Below, piece by piece: positions 12,339-19,566 of a DNA stretch of 34,838 bases. The position numbers and the translations under genes are program-made. Location: positions 1-34,838 of the IMG/VR virus record IMGVR_UViG_3300042549_002343; one strand, written 5' to 3'. Under the pieces are notes generated by a model. The model did no database searches, had not been told where the DNA came from, and saw only the letters and a program-made list of their open reading frames with translations. This stretch comes from a virus. Every line of letters begins with the position of its first letter. Position 1 is the first letter of the stretch.

Positions 12339-13371
12339 CATAAGTGGTGTAGACTATCACCGACTATTGCAACCACATAAACGATTAGCAGAAATGTTTG
12401 CTAATGATGTGGATATGTATCAAATTAATGAAATAGACAGTGCAACAATAGAGTTTCTGCAAGGCTTTGATTTAATTATAGCTAACCGATTTATATCACG
12501 AGTAAAAGGAAACGATGTAATAAGAAAGCTAAAGGATGCAAATGTGCCTTATGTATTAGACATTGATGATGATTACAGGTTACCTAATTGGCACATACTA
12601 CAACAAGCAGCAAAGCAAGAAAATCACGCAGCTAAAATACTTCAAGCACTACACTATGCCAAAGCAATAACAACTACACATGAATATTTATCAGGAACAT
12701 TAAAGTACGAAGCAAGCCAACCAAATACTTATGAAATACCAAACGCAATTAATCCTAAAGAAGACCAATATAAGTTTACTAAAAGAGAACTTGATGTAGT
12801 TAAATTTGGTTGGAGTGGTTCAATAACACACTTTGAAGACGTACTACTAATGCACGATGGTTTATATTCACTATATCACCAAGATAAATACAAAGGTAAA
12901 TTTCAAGTAGTTTATGGTGGTTTTAGTATTGATGATGATACAAGCAGAGCAATAGCAGGTGTAATGAGTTGTAAAGGTAAAGCAAGTGAATCACAGTTTG
13001 CAACCTACCCAAGTGTAAGTATAAACGAATATGCAAAGTTTTATGATGAAATAGATGTATCACTTATACCTTTAAGAGATAACCGATTCAACAGGCTTAA
13101 ATCAAACCTAAAACTAATTGAGAGTGGATTTAAAAAGAAGGCTTGTATAGTTTCAAATGTGCATCCATACGAACCAATGTTAAAGCATGGTAAGAATTGT
13201 TTAGTAGTAAAGCATAAAAACGATTGGTATAAGCACATGGTTAAGTTAATTGAAAACCCTGCAATGATTGAAGATTTAAGCGAACAATTATATTTAGATT
13301 GTCAAGTTCAACACATTGATAGAATAGCTGAAGCAAGGTACAAAGCATATAAACAAATTTTAAAGTTATGA
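12304..13371 (+). CDS. Glycosyltransferase, GT4-like (GT-B fold)
   Basis: A 355-residue GT-B type glycosyltransferase. The N-terminal Rossmann half opens with KILVIIPSYPNISGVDYHR. DIDDDY near residue 87 and EIPNAIN near 142 mark the hinge, and the C-terminal half has FGWSGSITHFED and SLIPLRDNRFNRLKSNLKL with an E-rich donor-site helix (IESGFKKKACIVSN). The ATG at 12304 is preferred over an in-frame TTG two codons earlier. It overlaps the sigma gene by 35 bp. The donor sugar and acceptor are unknown: host surface glycan, a virion protein or a modified DNA base are all possible. Confidence 0.75.
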   Translation: MKILVIIPSYPNISGVDYHRLLQPHKRLAEMFANDVDMYQINEIDSATIEFLQGFDLIIANRFISRVKGNDVIRKLKDANVPYVLDIDDDYRLPNWHILQQAAKQENHAAKILQALHYAKAITTTHEYLSGTLKYEASQPNTYEIPNAINPKEDQYKFTKRELDVVKFGWSGSITHFEDVLLMHDGLYSLYHQDKYKGKFQVVYGGFSIDDDTSRAIAGVMSCKGKASESQFATYPSVSINEYAKFYDEIDVSLIPLRDNRFNRLKSNLKLIESGFKKKACIVSNVHPYEPMLKHGKNCLVVKHKNDWYKHMVKLIENPAMIEDLSEQLYLDCQVQHIDRIAEARYKAYKQILKL

Positions 13372-13607
13372 TAGATTTAATATTTTACTGCATAGGAATA
13401 GCAATGTTGTTCACTGCCTTTTTTAGTTTAACACAACTACCAACGTGGTTAGATTTTAAGCCATTTAACTGCAACGTGTGCCTTTCTTTTTGGATTTGTG
13501 TAATAACTATTCAATTTGATTTAATTCACTACACACAAGCATTTGCAGTAGCAGGTTATGCTGCTTACTTTTCAATGATACTAAAAAGAATAATGTACAA
13601 GATATGA
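13368..13607 (+). CDS. Small membrane protein with CxxC motif
   Basis: The 79-residue protein has a membrane segment at about 3-22, a short loop with FKPFNCNVCLSFW at 31-43, and more hydrophobic segments to about 70. The 'PF.C..CLSFW' Cys pair recalls DUF1360-like membrane proteins. It starts with an ATGA overlap and is followed by another CxxC protein, a pairing common in Bacteroidetes phages. It might bring the neighbouring glycosyltransferases to the membrane; that is inference only. Confidence 0.6.
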   Translation: MIDLIFYCIGIAMLFTAFFSLTQLPTWLDFKPFNCNVCLSFWICVITIQFDLIHYTQAFAVAGYAAYFSMILKRIMYKI

Positions 13608-13861
13608 GAAACTTTGATGAAATTTATTTTGCAATGAAGAAGAAAGGCGATAACCGATTTAGCCTTTTGGAATTAGTAAAAATATTTGATAACGAAACAA
13701 GTTGGGTAGGTACAAGCCAACAACTATTAGAAATCAAATCATTGAGCCACGAGGTTACTGGCATACGTTCAGGCGATTGTTCTGCTTGTAATCTTGATGC
13801 AGTTAAAAATATGGTTAGGTGGGTGAAACAAAACGAACCTAATATAAAGATAAAAAAATAA
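13604..13861 (+). CDS. Hypothetical CxxC protein
   Basis: An 85-residue soluble protein ending in GDCSACNLDAVKNMVRWV, then KQNEPNIKIKK. The CxxC at about 57-60 could be a half metal site or redox pair. The first half is helical (FDEIYFAMKKKGDNRF). It is tied by ATGA/TAATG overlaps between the CxxC membrane protein and the GT2 gene, suggesting that these act together. Function unknown. Confidence 0.65.
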   Translation: MRNFDEIYFAMKKKGDNRFSLLELVKIFDNETSWVGTSQQLLEIKSLSHEVTGIRSGDCSACNLDAVKNMVRWVKQNEPNIKIKK

Positions 13862-14631
13862 TGGCATTAATCGCAATGGCTGTGTATGACACAGTAGAAA
13901 ACCAAAGAAGTAAATACACCAAAGAAACAATTAAAAGTTTATTTGATACAGTTGACTTTAATATACACAGGTTAATAATAATTGATAACAATTCATGTAA
14001 AGAAACTAAAAAAATAATTAGTGAACTTTTAAAATATGTATATAAAAATATTCATGTAATAACCAACACCGAGAATGTAGGAACTGCAAAAGCAATTAAC
14101 CAAGCATGGGCATTAAGACAGCCAAATGAAACAGTTATCAAAATGGATAACGATGTTGTAATAAATAACTATGGTTGGGTAGAAGAAATGGAGTTAGCAA
14201 TGAAACTCGGTGGCTATGGTATATTAGGTTTAAAACGTAAAGACTTGATGCAATCACCAAACGCAAGTAACCATTGGAAAACTGAACTTAAAATGCTTCC
14301 ACACGAGAAAGGCGACAACTGGGTAGTAGTAGAAGAAAGTGCAGACATAATGGGAACAGTTCAAATGTTTCACCCTGAACTAATAAATAAAATGGGTGGG
14401 TTAATGCAAGCAGGTGTATATGGATTTGATGACACATTAGCCTGCATAAGAGCAATACTATTAGGTTATAAATTAGCATTCTTACCACATATTGACATTG
14501 ACCATATTGATGTTGGTGGCGATGCTTACACCGAATGGAAACGCAAATATGCAGGTGAAAAAATGGAAGAGTTTTATAAAATCAAAGATGGTTTAATAAA
14601 TGGCACAATACCAATAAAAGTACAACTATGA
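13861..14631 (+). CDS. Glycosyltransferase, GT2-like (GT-A fold)
   Basis: A 256-residue GT-A glycosyltransferase. IDNNS (41-45) and NVGTAKAINQA (72-82) form the nucleotide-sugar site. KMDNDVV (94-100) carries the metal-binding D-x-D (96-98). GFDDTLA (188-194) fits the catalytic-base region, and HIDIDHIDVGG (210-220) supplies a late His ligand. It has no membrane segment and is shorter than processive GT2 synthases, so it should transfer a single sugar. The acceptor is unknown. Second of three glycosyltransferase genes in a row of overlapping genes. Confidence 0.78.
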   Translation: MALIAMAVYDTVENQRSKYTKETIKSLFDTVDFNIHRLIIIDNNSCKETKKIISELLKYVYKNIHVITNTENVGTAKAINQAWALRQPNETVIKMDNDVVINNYGWVEEMELAMKLGGYGILGLKRKDLMQSPNASNHWKTELKMLPHEKGDNWVVVEESADIMGTVQMFHPELINKMGGLMQAGVYGFDDTLACIRAILLGYKLAFLPHIDIDHIDVGGDAYTEWKRKYAGEKMEEFYKIKDGLINGTIPIKVQL

Positions 14632-15263
14632 TAGTATTAACAGTAGCAGATAACAGAAGTAAATGTTTTCAGTTAGAACGAAGTTTAAATCACTTTGGTT
14701 GGCAGTATCATATAATTGAAGTAAACCAATGGCAAGGATTTGGAATGAAGTTAAACCGAACCTATGAATACTTAAAAGCAAACCCAACTATTAAAGATTT
14801 TATATTTGTAGATGCATACGATACATTCTTTTTAGATACACCTGCAAACACTAAACGTAAAATATATTGGAACTGCTTGTTTAATTCAGAAGTAAACTGC
14901 TGGCCTGATGAAAACCAATTATCTAAATACGAAGAACGTGAGCAATACACAAAACCAAATACAAAATTCAGATTCTTAAATAGTGGTGCTTATTATATGC
15001 AGTCAGAAACCTTTATAAAACTAATGGAATCAAAACAAATACACGACAGCGAAGATGACCAACGAATAGCAACTAAATGGCTACTTGACAATCCAAGCAT
15101 AGGTATTGACCACGATTGCAGAGTATTTCAAACATTATGTGGAATATTGCCAACAGACTACAAAATAGAAAACAATCAATTTATAACAAAAGATAACTTT
15201 AAACCAACAATAATTCATGGCAATGGCAAAGCAGATATGAATTTTATATATGAACTAATATGA
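14628..15263 (+). CDS. PLOD-like glycosyltransferase (lysyl-hydroxylase/galactosyltransferase type)
   Basis: A 211-residue protein resembling the glycosyltransferase part of procollagen galactosyltransferase/lysyl hydroxylase (PLOD) proteins: FVDAYDTFFL at 60-69 with a DxxD metal site (62-65), FLNSGAYYM at 116-124, DDQ at 143-145, DHDCRVFQTL at 161-170, and the final HGNG at 197-200. These motifs line up well with the family. It is the third distinct glycosyltransferase in the cluster, overlapping GT2 by 4 bp and the ParB-like gene by 4 bp. Targets could be virion proteins, a hydroxylated base, or host glycans; undecided. Confidence 0.72.
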   Translation: MIVLTVADNRSKCFQLERSLNHFGWQYHIIEVNQWQGFGMKLNRTYEYLKANPTIKDFIFVDAYDTFFLDTPANTKRKIYWNCLFNSEVNCWPDENQLSKYEEREQYTKPNTKFRFLNSGAYYMQSETFIKLMESKQIHDSEDDQRIATKWLLDNPSIGIDHDCRVFQTLCGILPTDYKIENNQFITKDNFKPTIIHGNGKADMNFIYELI

Positions 15264-15859
15264 AAATAGAAACAGTAAAAATAAGCGCAGTAAAAAGCAA
15301 TCCAAACAATCCAAGAATTATTAAAGATGACAAATTTAAAAAACTTGTAACGTCTATAAAAGAATTTCCACAAATGTTGGATATAAGACCAATAGTTGTA
15401 AATGATGAAATGATAGTGCTTGGTGGCAATATGAGATTAAAGGCTTGTATTGAAGCAGGTTTAAAAGAAGTATCAATAATCAAAGCAAGTGAATTAACAC
15501 CAGAGCAGCAAAACGAATTTATAATCAAGGATAATGTAGGATTTGGCGAATGGAATTGGGATGACTTGGCTAACAGTTGGGATACAGAACAATTAGTTGA
15601 ATGGGGTTTGGATTTACCAGTATTTTTTAATGATAGTGATGAGTTAGGTACTGATTTTAGTTTAGCAGAAGGAGATAAAGCACCATTCCAACAAATGACA
15701 TTTACACTTGCAGATGAACAGGCAATACAAATACAAAACGCAATAGCAGATATAAAGCTAACAGATGAATATAAGTATGCTGAAACAATGGGCAATGAAA
15801 ATAGTAATGGTAATGCACTTTATTTAATAATTATGCAATGGGCAGAGCAAAAGAAATAA
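15260..15859 (+). CDS. ParB/Srx-domain protein (DNA-modification type)
   Basis: A 199-residue protein with an N-terminal ParB-like domain: NPNNPR at 14-19, then GGNMRLKA at 55-62 replacing the ParB 'GERRLRA' box, and the phrase FIIKDNVGFGEWNWDDLANSWD (about 87-108) that follows it in the phage type linked to DNA methylases. It lacks a methylase domain. It overlaps the next, Mom-like gene by 22 bp, so it is probably a partner that binds DNA or regulates modification. CTPase or nuclease activity is not shown by the motifs. Confidence 0.75.
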   Translation: MKIETVKISAVKSNPNNPRIIKDDKFKKLVTSIKEFPQMLDIRPIVVNDEMIVLGGNMRLKACIEAGLKEVSIIKASELTPEQQNEFIIKDNVGFGEWNWDDLANSWDTEQLVEWGLDLPVFFNDSDELGTDFSLAEGDKAPFQQMTFTLADEQAIQIQNAIADIKLTDEYKYAETMGNENSNGNALYLIIMQWAEQKK

Positions 15860-16545
15860 TCGTAAAGGTTATACCAAGTAAAATAGCTAATGAGTTTGTA
15901 AAGAAAAACCATTATAGCGGTAAGGTAGTGCCAAACTCAACTTTACACTTTGGTTGCTTTTTGGATAATCAATTACATGGTGTTATGCAATATGGAAGTC
16001 CGTTTATGAAAACAAAAGTTTTACCATTAGTTGAGCCACAAAATTGGAATGGAATGTTAGAACTAAACAGAATGGCATTTGATAATTATTTACCAAAATA
16101 TAGTGAAAGTAGATGTATAGCAATAAGCATTAAATTAATTAAAAAAAATGCTCCACATATAAAATGGATTTTATCTTTTGCAGATGGTACGCAATGTGGT
16201 GATGGAACTATCTACAGAGCAAGCGGATTTGTTTTAACTTCAGTAAAGGAAAATAATAGTATTATTAAACTTTCAAATGGAGATATTGTAGCTTCAATGA
16301 CTTATACAAAAGGTAAAAATATTTTAAATCAAGGTGGTAGAGCAGGAATACCAAAAGATGCAGAAAAATTAAATGGTAATATGTTTAGATATATTTACCT
16401 AATTGATAAAACTTGCAAAATAACAGTTCCAATATTACCATTCAGCAAAATAGATGAAATGGGTGCAGGAATGTATAAAGGGGAAAAGCTAACAATGTTA
16501 GAAAGAAAATTGAGCGATGTGGTAGATTCGAACTCCAACTCTTAA
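15838..16545 (+). CDS. Mom-like DNA modification enzyme
   Basis: A 235-residue protein of the phage Mu Mom type, a GNAT-like fold that makes N6-carbamoylmethyl-adenine in Mu and blocks restriction. Shared motifs are NHYSG (24-28), the ELNRMAF helix (75-81), SESRCI (89-94), and SFADGTQCGDGTIYRASGF (113-131). The product made here is not known, and other Mom-like enzymes may transfer different groups. It overlaps the ParB-like gene. Its last 11 codons lie antisense to the 3' part of a tRNA gene, and the stop TAA (16543-16545) sits in the anticodon stem of that tRNA, so the C-terminus may be a remodelled end. Confidence 0.75.
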   Translation: MGRAKEIIVKVIPSKIANEFVKKNHYSGKVVPNSTLHFGCFLDNQLHGVMQYGSPFMKTKVLPLVEPQNWNGMLELNRMAFDNYLPKYSESRCIAISIKLIKKNAPHIKWILSFADGTQCGDGTIYRASGFVLTSVKENNSIIKLSNGDIVASMTYTKGKNILNQGGRAGIPKDAEKLNGNMFRYIYLIDKTCKITVPILPFSKIDEMGAGMYKGEKLTMLERKLSDVVDSNSNS

Positions 16546-16583
16546 CTGGAATGTTAAGCATGTAACCATTACACTAACATCGC
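16513..16583 (-). tRNA. tRNA-Gly(UCC)-like, irregular, on the - strand
   Basis: Read on the - strand, 71 nt fold as a tRNA: acceptor GCGATGT/ACATCGC, D stem GTGT/ACAT with GG in the loop, anticodon stem CTTAA/TTAAG, T loop TTCGAAT and base 73 U. Invariant bases (T8, A14, G18, G19, U33, T54, T55, C56, A58, C61) are present. Oddities: the anticodon loop has 8 nt (CATTCCAG) instead of 7, the variable loop has only 3 nt, and the T stem TGGAG/CTACC has two mismatches (or one bulged A if the acceptor shifts by one). UCC would read GGA. It is the only - strand gene and overlaps the 3' end of the Mom-like gene by 33 bp. It may be functional, a suppressor, or decayed. Confidence 0.68.
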
Positions 16584-16594
16584 TTATGATTTGA

Positions 16595-16602
16595 CAAACA
16601 TA
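16595..16602 (-). promoter_or_regulatory. Candidate - strand promoter (-7 box) of the tRNA
   Basis: On the - strand, TATGTTTG (16602 down to 16595) is a perfect TAnnTTTG box placed so that transcription would start about 5 nt before the tRNA 5' end. TTG motifs upstream are 15 or 25 nt away, not the ideal 17-21, so the -33 element is weak. The position supports the tRNA as a real, separately transcribed gene. Confidence 0.45.
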
Positions 16603-16639
16603 TATAAACATAAATTACAATAATACACAATATATTAAC

Positions 16640-17032
16640 ATGGCATACGACAAGACTAAAATATTCGAACAAGCAAAAGAAGCAATAGTAAAACATAAAC
16701 TATTCTTTGTTGAAGACATAGTTGCATTCTTACCAATAGCAAAAAAAACATTTTATGAATACTACCCAATTGATAGTAACGAATGTAACGAGCTAAAAGG
16801 TTTATTAGAAATAAATCGCATAACATTAAAAGTATCAATGCGTTCTAAATGGTACACATCAAACGCACCTGCTTTGCAAATGGCATTAATGAAATTAATT
16901 GCAACCCCTGAGGAACTTAAAAAGCTATCAATGACATTTGTTGAAAGTGAAAACACAAACAGAAATGAAAACTTTGATATAAGTAAACTATATGATAGCA
17001 AGGCACAAACCGATTTGGAATCAACTGAATAA
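16640..17032 (+). CDS. terS: Terminase small subunit
   Basis: A 130-residue protein whose N-terminal helix-turn-helix (FVEDIVAFLPIAKKTFYEYY at about 23-42) and following core (ELKGLLEINRITLKVSMRSKW) match small terminases of Bacteroidetes phages, ending with an acidic tail. It would bind phage DNA, start packaging and load the large subunit. It overlaps terL by 41 bp, the usual small/large order. The 56-bp AT-rich gap upstream is shared with the divergent tRNA promoter. Confidence 0.82.
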   Translation: MAYDKTKIFEQAKEAIVKHKLFFVEDIVAFLPIAKKTFYEYYPIDSNECNELKGLLEINRITLKVSMRSKWYTSNAPALQMALMKLIATPEELKKLSMTFVESENTNRNENFDISKLYDSKAQTDLESTE

Positions 17033-18203
17033 TGATACACGTTACTTTATTGTAACAGGTGGTAGGGGTTCGGGTAAGTCTTTTGAGATAGGTAGGTTCG
17101 CATCACTTCTAAGTTATGAACGTGGGCATCGAATATTATTTACAAGGCAAACCATGACAAGTGCGCACCTATCTATTATTCCTGAATTTCAAGAAAAAAT
17201 TGAACTGCTAAATTTAGAACACGATTTTGAAATATTAAAAAGTGAAATAAAAAACAAACAGTCAGGTAGTGAAATATTATTCAAAGGTATAAAAACATCA
17301 AGCGGTGACCAAACAGCTAACTTAAAATCATTGCAAGGGGTTACAACATGGATATTAGATGAAGCAGAAGAATTAGTTGATGAGAAAACATTTGATAAAA
17401 TAAACCTATCAATACGACAAAAAGGTAAAAAGAACCGAATAATATTAATCTTAAACCCTGCAACAAAAGAACATTGGATATACAAGAAGTTTTTTGAAGA
17501 ACGAGGTGTTATAGAAGGATATACTGGCATACATCAAGATGCAACATATATTCATACTACCTACATAAATAACCTTGAAAACCTTGATGAATCATTTTTA
17601 AACGAGATTGAACGAATAAGAGAAAACAATCCTGCTAAATACAAACATATAGTATTAGGTGGGTGGGTAAACAAAGCAGAGGGTGTAGTATTTACTAATT
17701 GGACATTTGGAGAATTTAACCCACATGGATTGCAAACTTCATTCGGTTTGGATTTTGGTTTTAGTATTGACCCTGATGCATTGAGTGAAGTAGCTATTGA
17801 CAAAGTACGAAAGATAATATACGTTAAAGAACACTTATACAGTAATGGTTTAAAAACCCACGTATTAAGCGGTATATTGAAAGATAGAACACAAGGCAAG
17901 GTAATCATAGCAGATAGCGCAGAAGACCGTTTAATAGCAGATTTAAAGCATGCAGGTATAAATATACGAGCAGTAAAGAAAGGAACGATTGAAAGTGGTA
18001 TAATACGAATGCAGAACTATAATATCATAGTAGAGCCAAACAGCCACAATATAGCAAAGGAATTAAACAACTATGTGTATGCAGACAAAGCAAGCCATAT
18101 GTATATTGACAATTGGAATCACATGATTGATTCAATTAGGTATAATGTAATATTCCAACTTGACAACCCAAGTGCAGGTAGGTACGCAACAATGAAAATT
18201 TAG
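16992..18203 (+). CDS. terL: Terminase large subunit
   Basis: A 403-residue packaging motor. ATPase part: Walker A GGRGSGKS at 23-30, Walker B TWILDEAEE at 119-127 with catalytic Glu, and the coupling motif LILNPAT near 152-158. Nuclease part (RNase H-like): GLDFGFSIDPDA at 252-263 with D254, IADSAED at 306-312, and MIDSIRY at 378-384 with D380. Length and order are typical of PBSX/Terminase_6-type enzymes. The circularly permuted ends of this assembly fit headful packaging, though that is not proven. Its stop codon overlaps the AGCAAA box of the first late-promoter candidate. Confidence 0.92.
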   Translation: MIARHKPIWNQLNNDTRYFIVTGGRGSGKSFEIGRFASLLSYERGHRILFTRQTMTSAHLSIIPEFQEKIELLNLEHDFEILKSEIKNKQSGSEILFKGIKTSSGDQTANLKSLQGVTTWILDEAEELVDEKTFDKINLSIRQKGKKNRIILILNPATKEHWIYKKFFEERGVIEGYTGIHQDATYIHTTYINNLENLDESFLNEIERIRENNPAKYKHIVLGGWVNKAEGVVFTNWTFGEFNPHGLQTSFGLDFGFSIDPDALSEVAIDKVRKIIYVKEHLYSNGLKTHVLSGILKDRTQGKVIIADSAEDRLIADLKHAGINIRAVKKGTIESGIIRMQNYNIIVEPNSHNIAKELNNYVYADKASHMYIDNWNHMIDSIRYNVIFQLDNPSAGRYATMKI

Positions 18204-18235
18204 CAAAAAAGTAAAAAATTTATATATTAAATAGA
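18202..18235 (+). promoter_or_regulatory. Phage-specific promoter candidate 1
   Basis: AGCAAA (18202-18207) and TTATAT (18220-18225) are exactly 18 nt apart start to start, and the ATG lies 16 nt after the start of TTATAT. The same AGCAAA, spacing and TTATAT-box-to-start distance occur at 25276 and 28516. Between box and start codon the sequence ends in ATAGA. If the box is a -7 element, the mRNA would begin within a few bases of the ATG (near leaderless). It precedes the chaperone gene, the first tail gene after terminase. Confidence 0.65.
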
Positions 18236-18838
18236 ATGAAGTTTGAGAAAATAACCATTAGCCAGTTTATCAAATGCAAAACAATTGCAGAACTTGAAAC
18301 AGACCCATTGAACCGAAACATTAAATTGTTAGCTGAATTAACTAACAAAACTTTTGATGAAATTGAATCAATGCCAATTGAACAGTTAACGAAATCATTA
18401 AAAGCATTTAGTGAAATAGAGAACCTAAATCCAAATGCAAGAGTTAAAATGGATTTCAAAGTTAAGGGTAGAAGGTTTAAATGTATTTGGCAAACTCAAA
18501 AGTTAAAGGCAGCACAGTACATTGATGCAACTTCGTTCTGTAAAGACGAGGCGAATATCATAAACAATATTCATAATATACTTGCAGCGATTTGTGTTGA
18601 AAAGAATTGGTATGGTAAAGTAAAAAAATACGATGGTGCGAATCATAAAGAGGTTGCAGACTTGTTTTTAAACCACATGAAAATAGAGCAGGCTTATCCT
18701 ATCATGCTTTTTTTTTGCAGGTACTACAAGGAATTAGCCGACAATATCCTAATCTATTTGGAATCGGAAGCGGAGAAAGCACTGGCGAAAGTGAAGCCAA
18801 TATTGGACAAACATTCGAAACTAAATGGGGTTGGATAG
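18236..18838 (+). CDS. Tail assembly chaperone-like protein (G-like, zero-frame product)
   Basis: A 200-residue protein with a helical, acidic N-terminal half (AELTNKTFDEIESMPIEQL) and the middle part FKCIWQTQKLKAAQYIDA. It is not recognised by motif, but its position, length and overlapping -1 frame match phage tail chaperones (lambda gpG type). At codons 158-160 (Leu-Phe-Phe) the gene runs through nine Ts (18708-18716), a T-TTT-TTT slippery site. Beyond it, the zero frame adds 40 codons, ending KLNGVG. Expected to bind the tape measure protein. It is the first gene after promoter candidate 1. Confidence 0.65.
   Translation: MKFEKITISQFIKCKTIAELETDPLNRNIKLLAELTNKTFDEIESMPIEQLTKSLKAFSEIENLNPNARVKMDFKVKGRRFKCIWQTQKLKAAQYIDATSFCKDEANIINNIHNILAAICVEKNWYGKVKKYDGANHKEVADLFLNHMKIEQAYPIMLFFCRYYKELADNILIYLESEAEKALAKVKPILDKHSKLNGVG
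18709..18715 (+). promoter_or_regulatory. Programmed -1 frameshift slippery site (T7 within T9)
   Basis: Bases 18708-18716 are nine Ts. In the zero frame the codons are CTT TTT TTT TGC, so T-TTT-TTT is a perfect X-XXY-YYZ heptamer (18709-18715). A one-base slip back continues in the frame that encodes the WGW-containing C-terminal domain and stops at 18987. RNA polymerase slippage on the T tract could give the same product. Confidence 0.65.
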
Positions 18839-18987
18839 TAGCTATAAACAACCTTGCAAACAACGATAGGAGTAAGTGGGAATACTTTGAAGATATGAAC
18901 ATAATTGAGTTCTTAAACACATTAGTATTTTACAAAGATAAAAGTGAAGATGATAAAATAAAATGGCAAGCGCAGCAACGAACATAG
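18715..18987 (+). CDS. Chaperone C-terminal (T-like) domain, made by -1 frameshift
   Basis: This frame overlaps the chaperone gene and has no good start of its own (a TTG at 18715 on the slippery run). By a -1 shift it would add 90 residues to the first 160 of the upstream protein, giving a 250-residue fusion. It contains TKWGWIVAINNLANNDRSKW and MNIIEFLNTLVFYKDKSE, the conserved C-terminal part seen in Bacteroidetes phage proteins at this place. Its end overlaps the start of the next gene by 25 bp, as real genes do here. A homopolymer sequencing error is the alternative explanation for the break. Confidence 0.68.
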   Translation: MQVLQGISRQYPNLFGIGSGESTGESEANIGQTFETKWGWIVAINNLANNDRSKWEYFEDMNIIEFLNTLVFYKDKSEDDKIKWQAQQRT

Positions 18988-19556
18988 GCAATAAGTATGG
19001 CAGTTCATTAGATACCTTTACAAAGGATTTAAAGAGTGGTGTTGATGCTGTGTTCTTAAAGTGGGCTGAAGATTCTATTTTAATAATGTCAAATATTATA
19101 AAGAGTAAAGCAAGAACCAAGCAAGCGAGTACGTTAGCATCTGACTTATACCCTAATGTAATTGATAATGGAATACAAATAGTTACTACTCAAAATTATT
19201 GGGAGTTTGTCGATGAAGGTGTAAAGGGTGTATTTAACAAAGGTAAAGCACCAAATAGCAGGTTCAGTTTTAAAAACTTGGGAGTGCCAAAGGATATGCT
19301 AAATAGTTTTAAGCAATACATAGCACGAACAGGAAGCAAGGGGTTAAGGAAACAAAATTTAATCCGAAAGAATAAAAAGAAACAAGCAGACTTAATCACA
19401 AAGGAAGCAATGAGTATGGCAGTAGCAACCAAGATAGGTGGAATAAAACCAATGAACTATGTTGAGCCTGCAGTAGGTGCTAAAAGATTAAAGATGTTAA
19501 ACAAAGCGCTATCAAAAGAAATGGCAGTAAAAATAAAATTAGCAATTATAAAGTAA
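18963..19556 (+). CDS. Structural protein, tail/neck-like (HK97 gp10-like by feel)
   Basis: A 197-residue protein with a helical N-terminus, then VTTQNYWEFVDEGVKGVF at about 77-94, and a basic, Lys-rich C-terminal half (RKQNLIRKNKKKQADL). The 'Y..FVD.G..G' pattern with basic helices recalls phage neck/tail-completion proteins (HK97 gp10 type), but the match is loose. It overlaps the frameshift product and lies before the tail genes, so a virion role is likely. Exact place in the particle unknown. Confidence 0.55.
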   Translation: MASAATNIGNKYGSSLDTFTKDLKSGVDAVFLKWAEDSILIMSNIIKSKARTKQASTLASDLYPNVIDNGIQIVTTQNYWEFVDEGVKGVFNKGKAPNSRFSFKNLGVPKDMLNSFKQYIARTGSKGLRKQNLIRKNKKKQADLITKEAMSMAVATKIGGIKPMNYVEPAVGAKRLKMLNKALSKEMAVKIKLAIIK

Positions 19557-19566
19557 TTATAAAATA

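Noticed and set aside
15244-15795. Open frame of 183 codons on the - strand under the ParB-like gene
   Set aside because: The ParB-like gene in the same place has clear motifs and exact overlaps with both neighbours, so the antisense frame is a shadow.
16603-16639. Possible AGCAAA/TTATAT promoter before the small terminase gene
   Set aside because: The gap is AT-rich with TATATAAA and ATATATTAA stretches, but there is no AGCAAA at the right spacing, and TTATAT does not stand 15-16 nt before the start.
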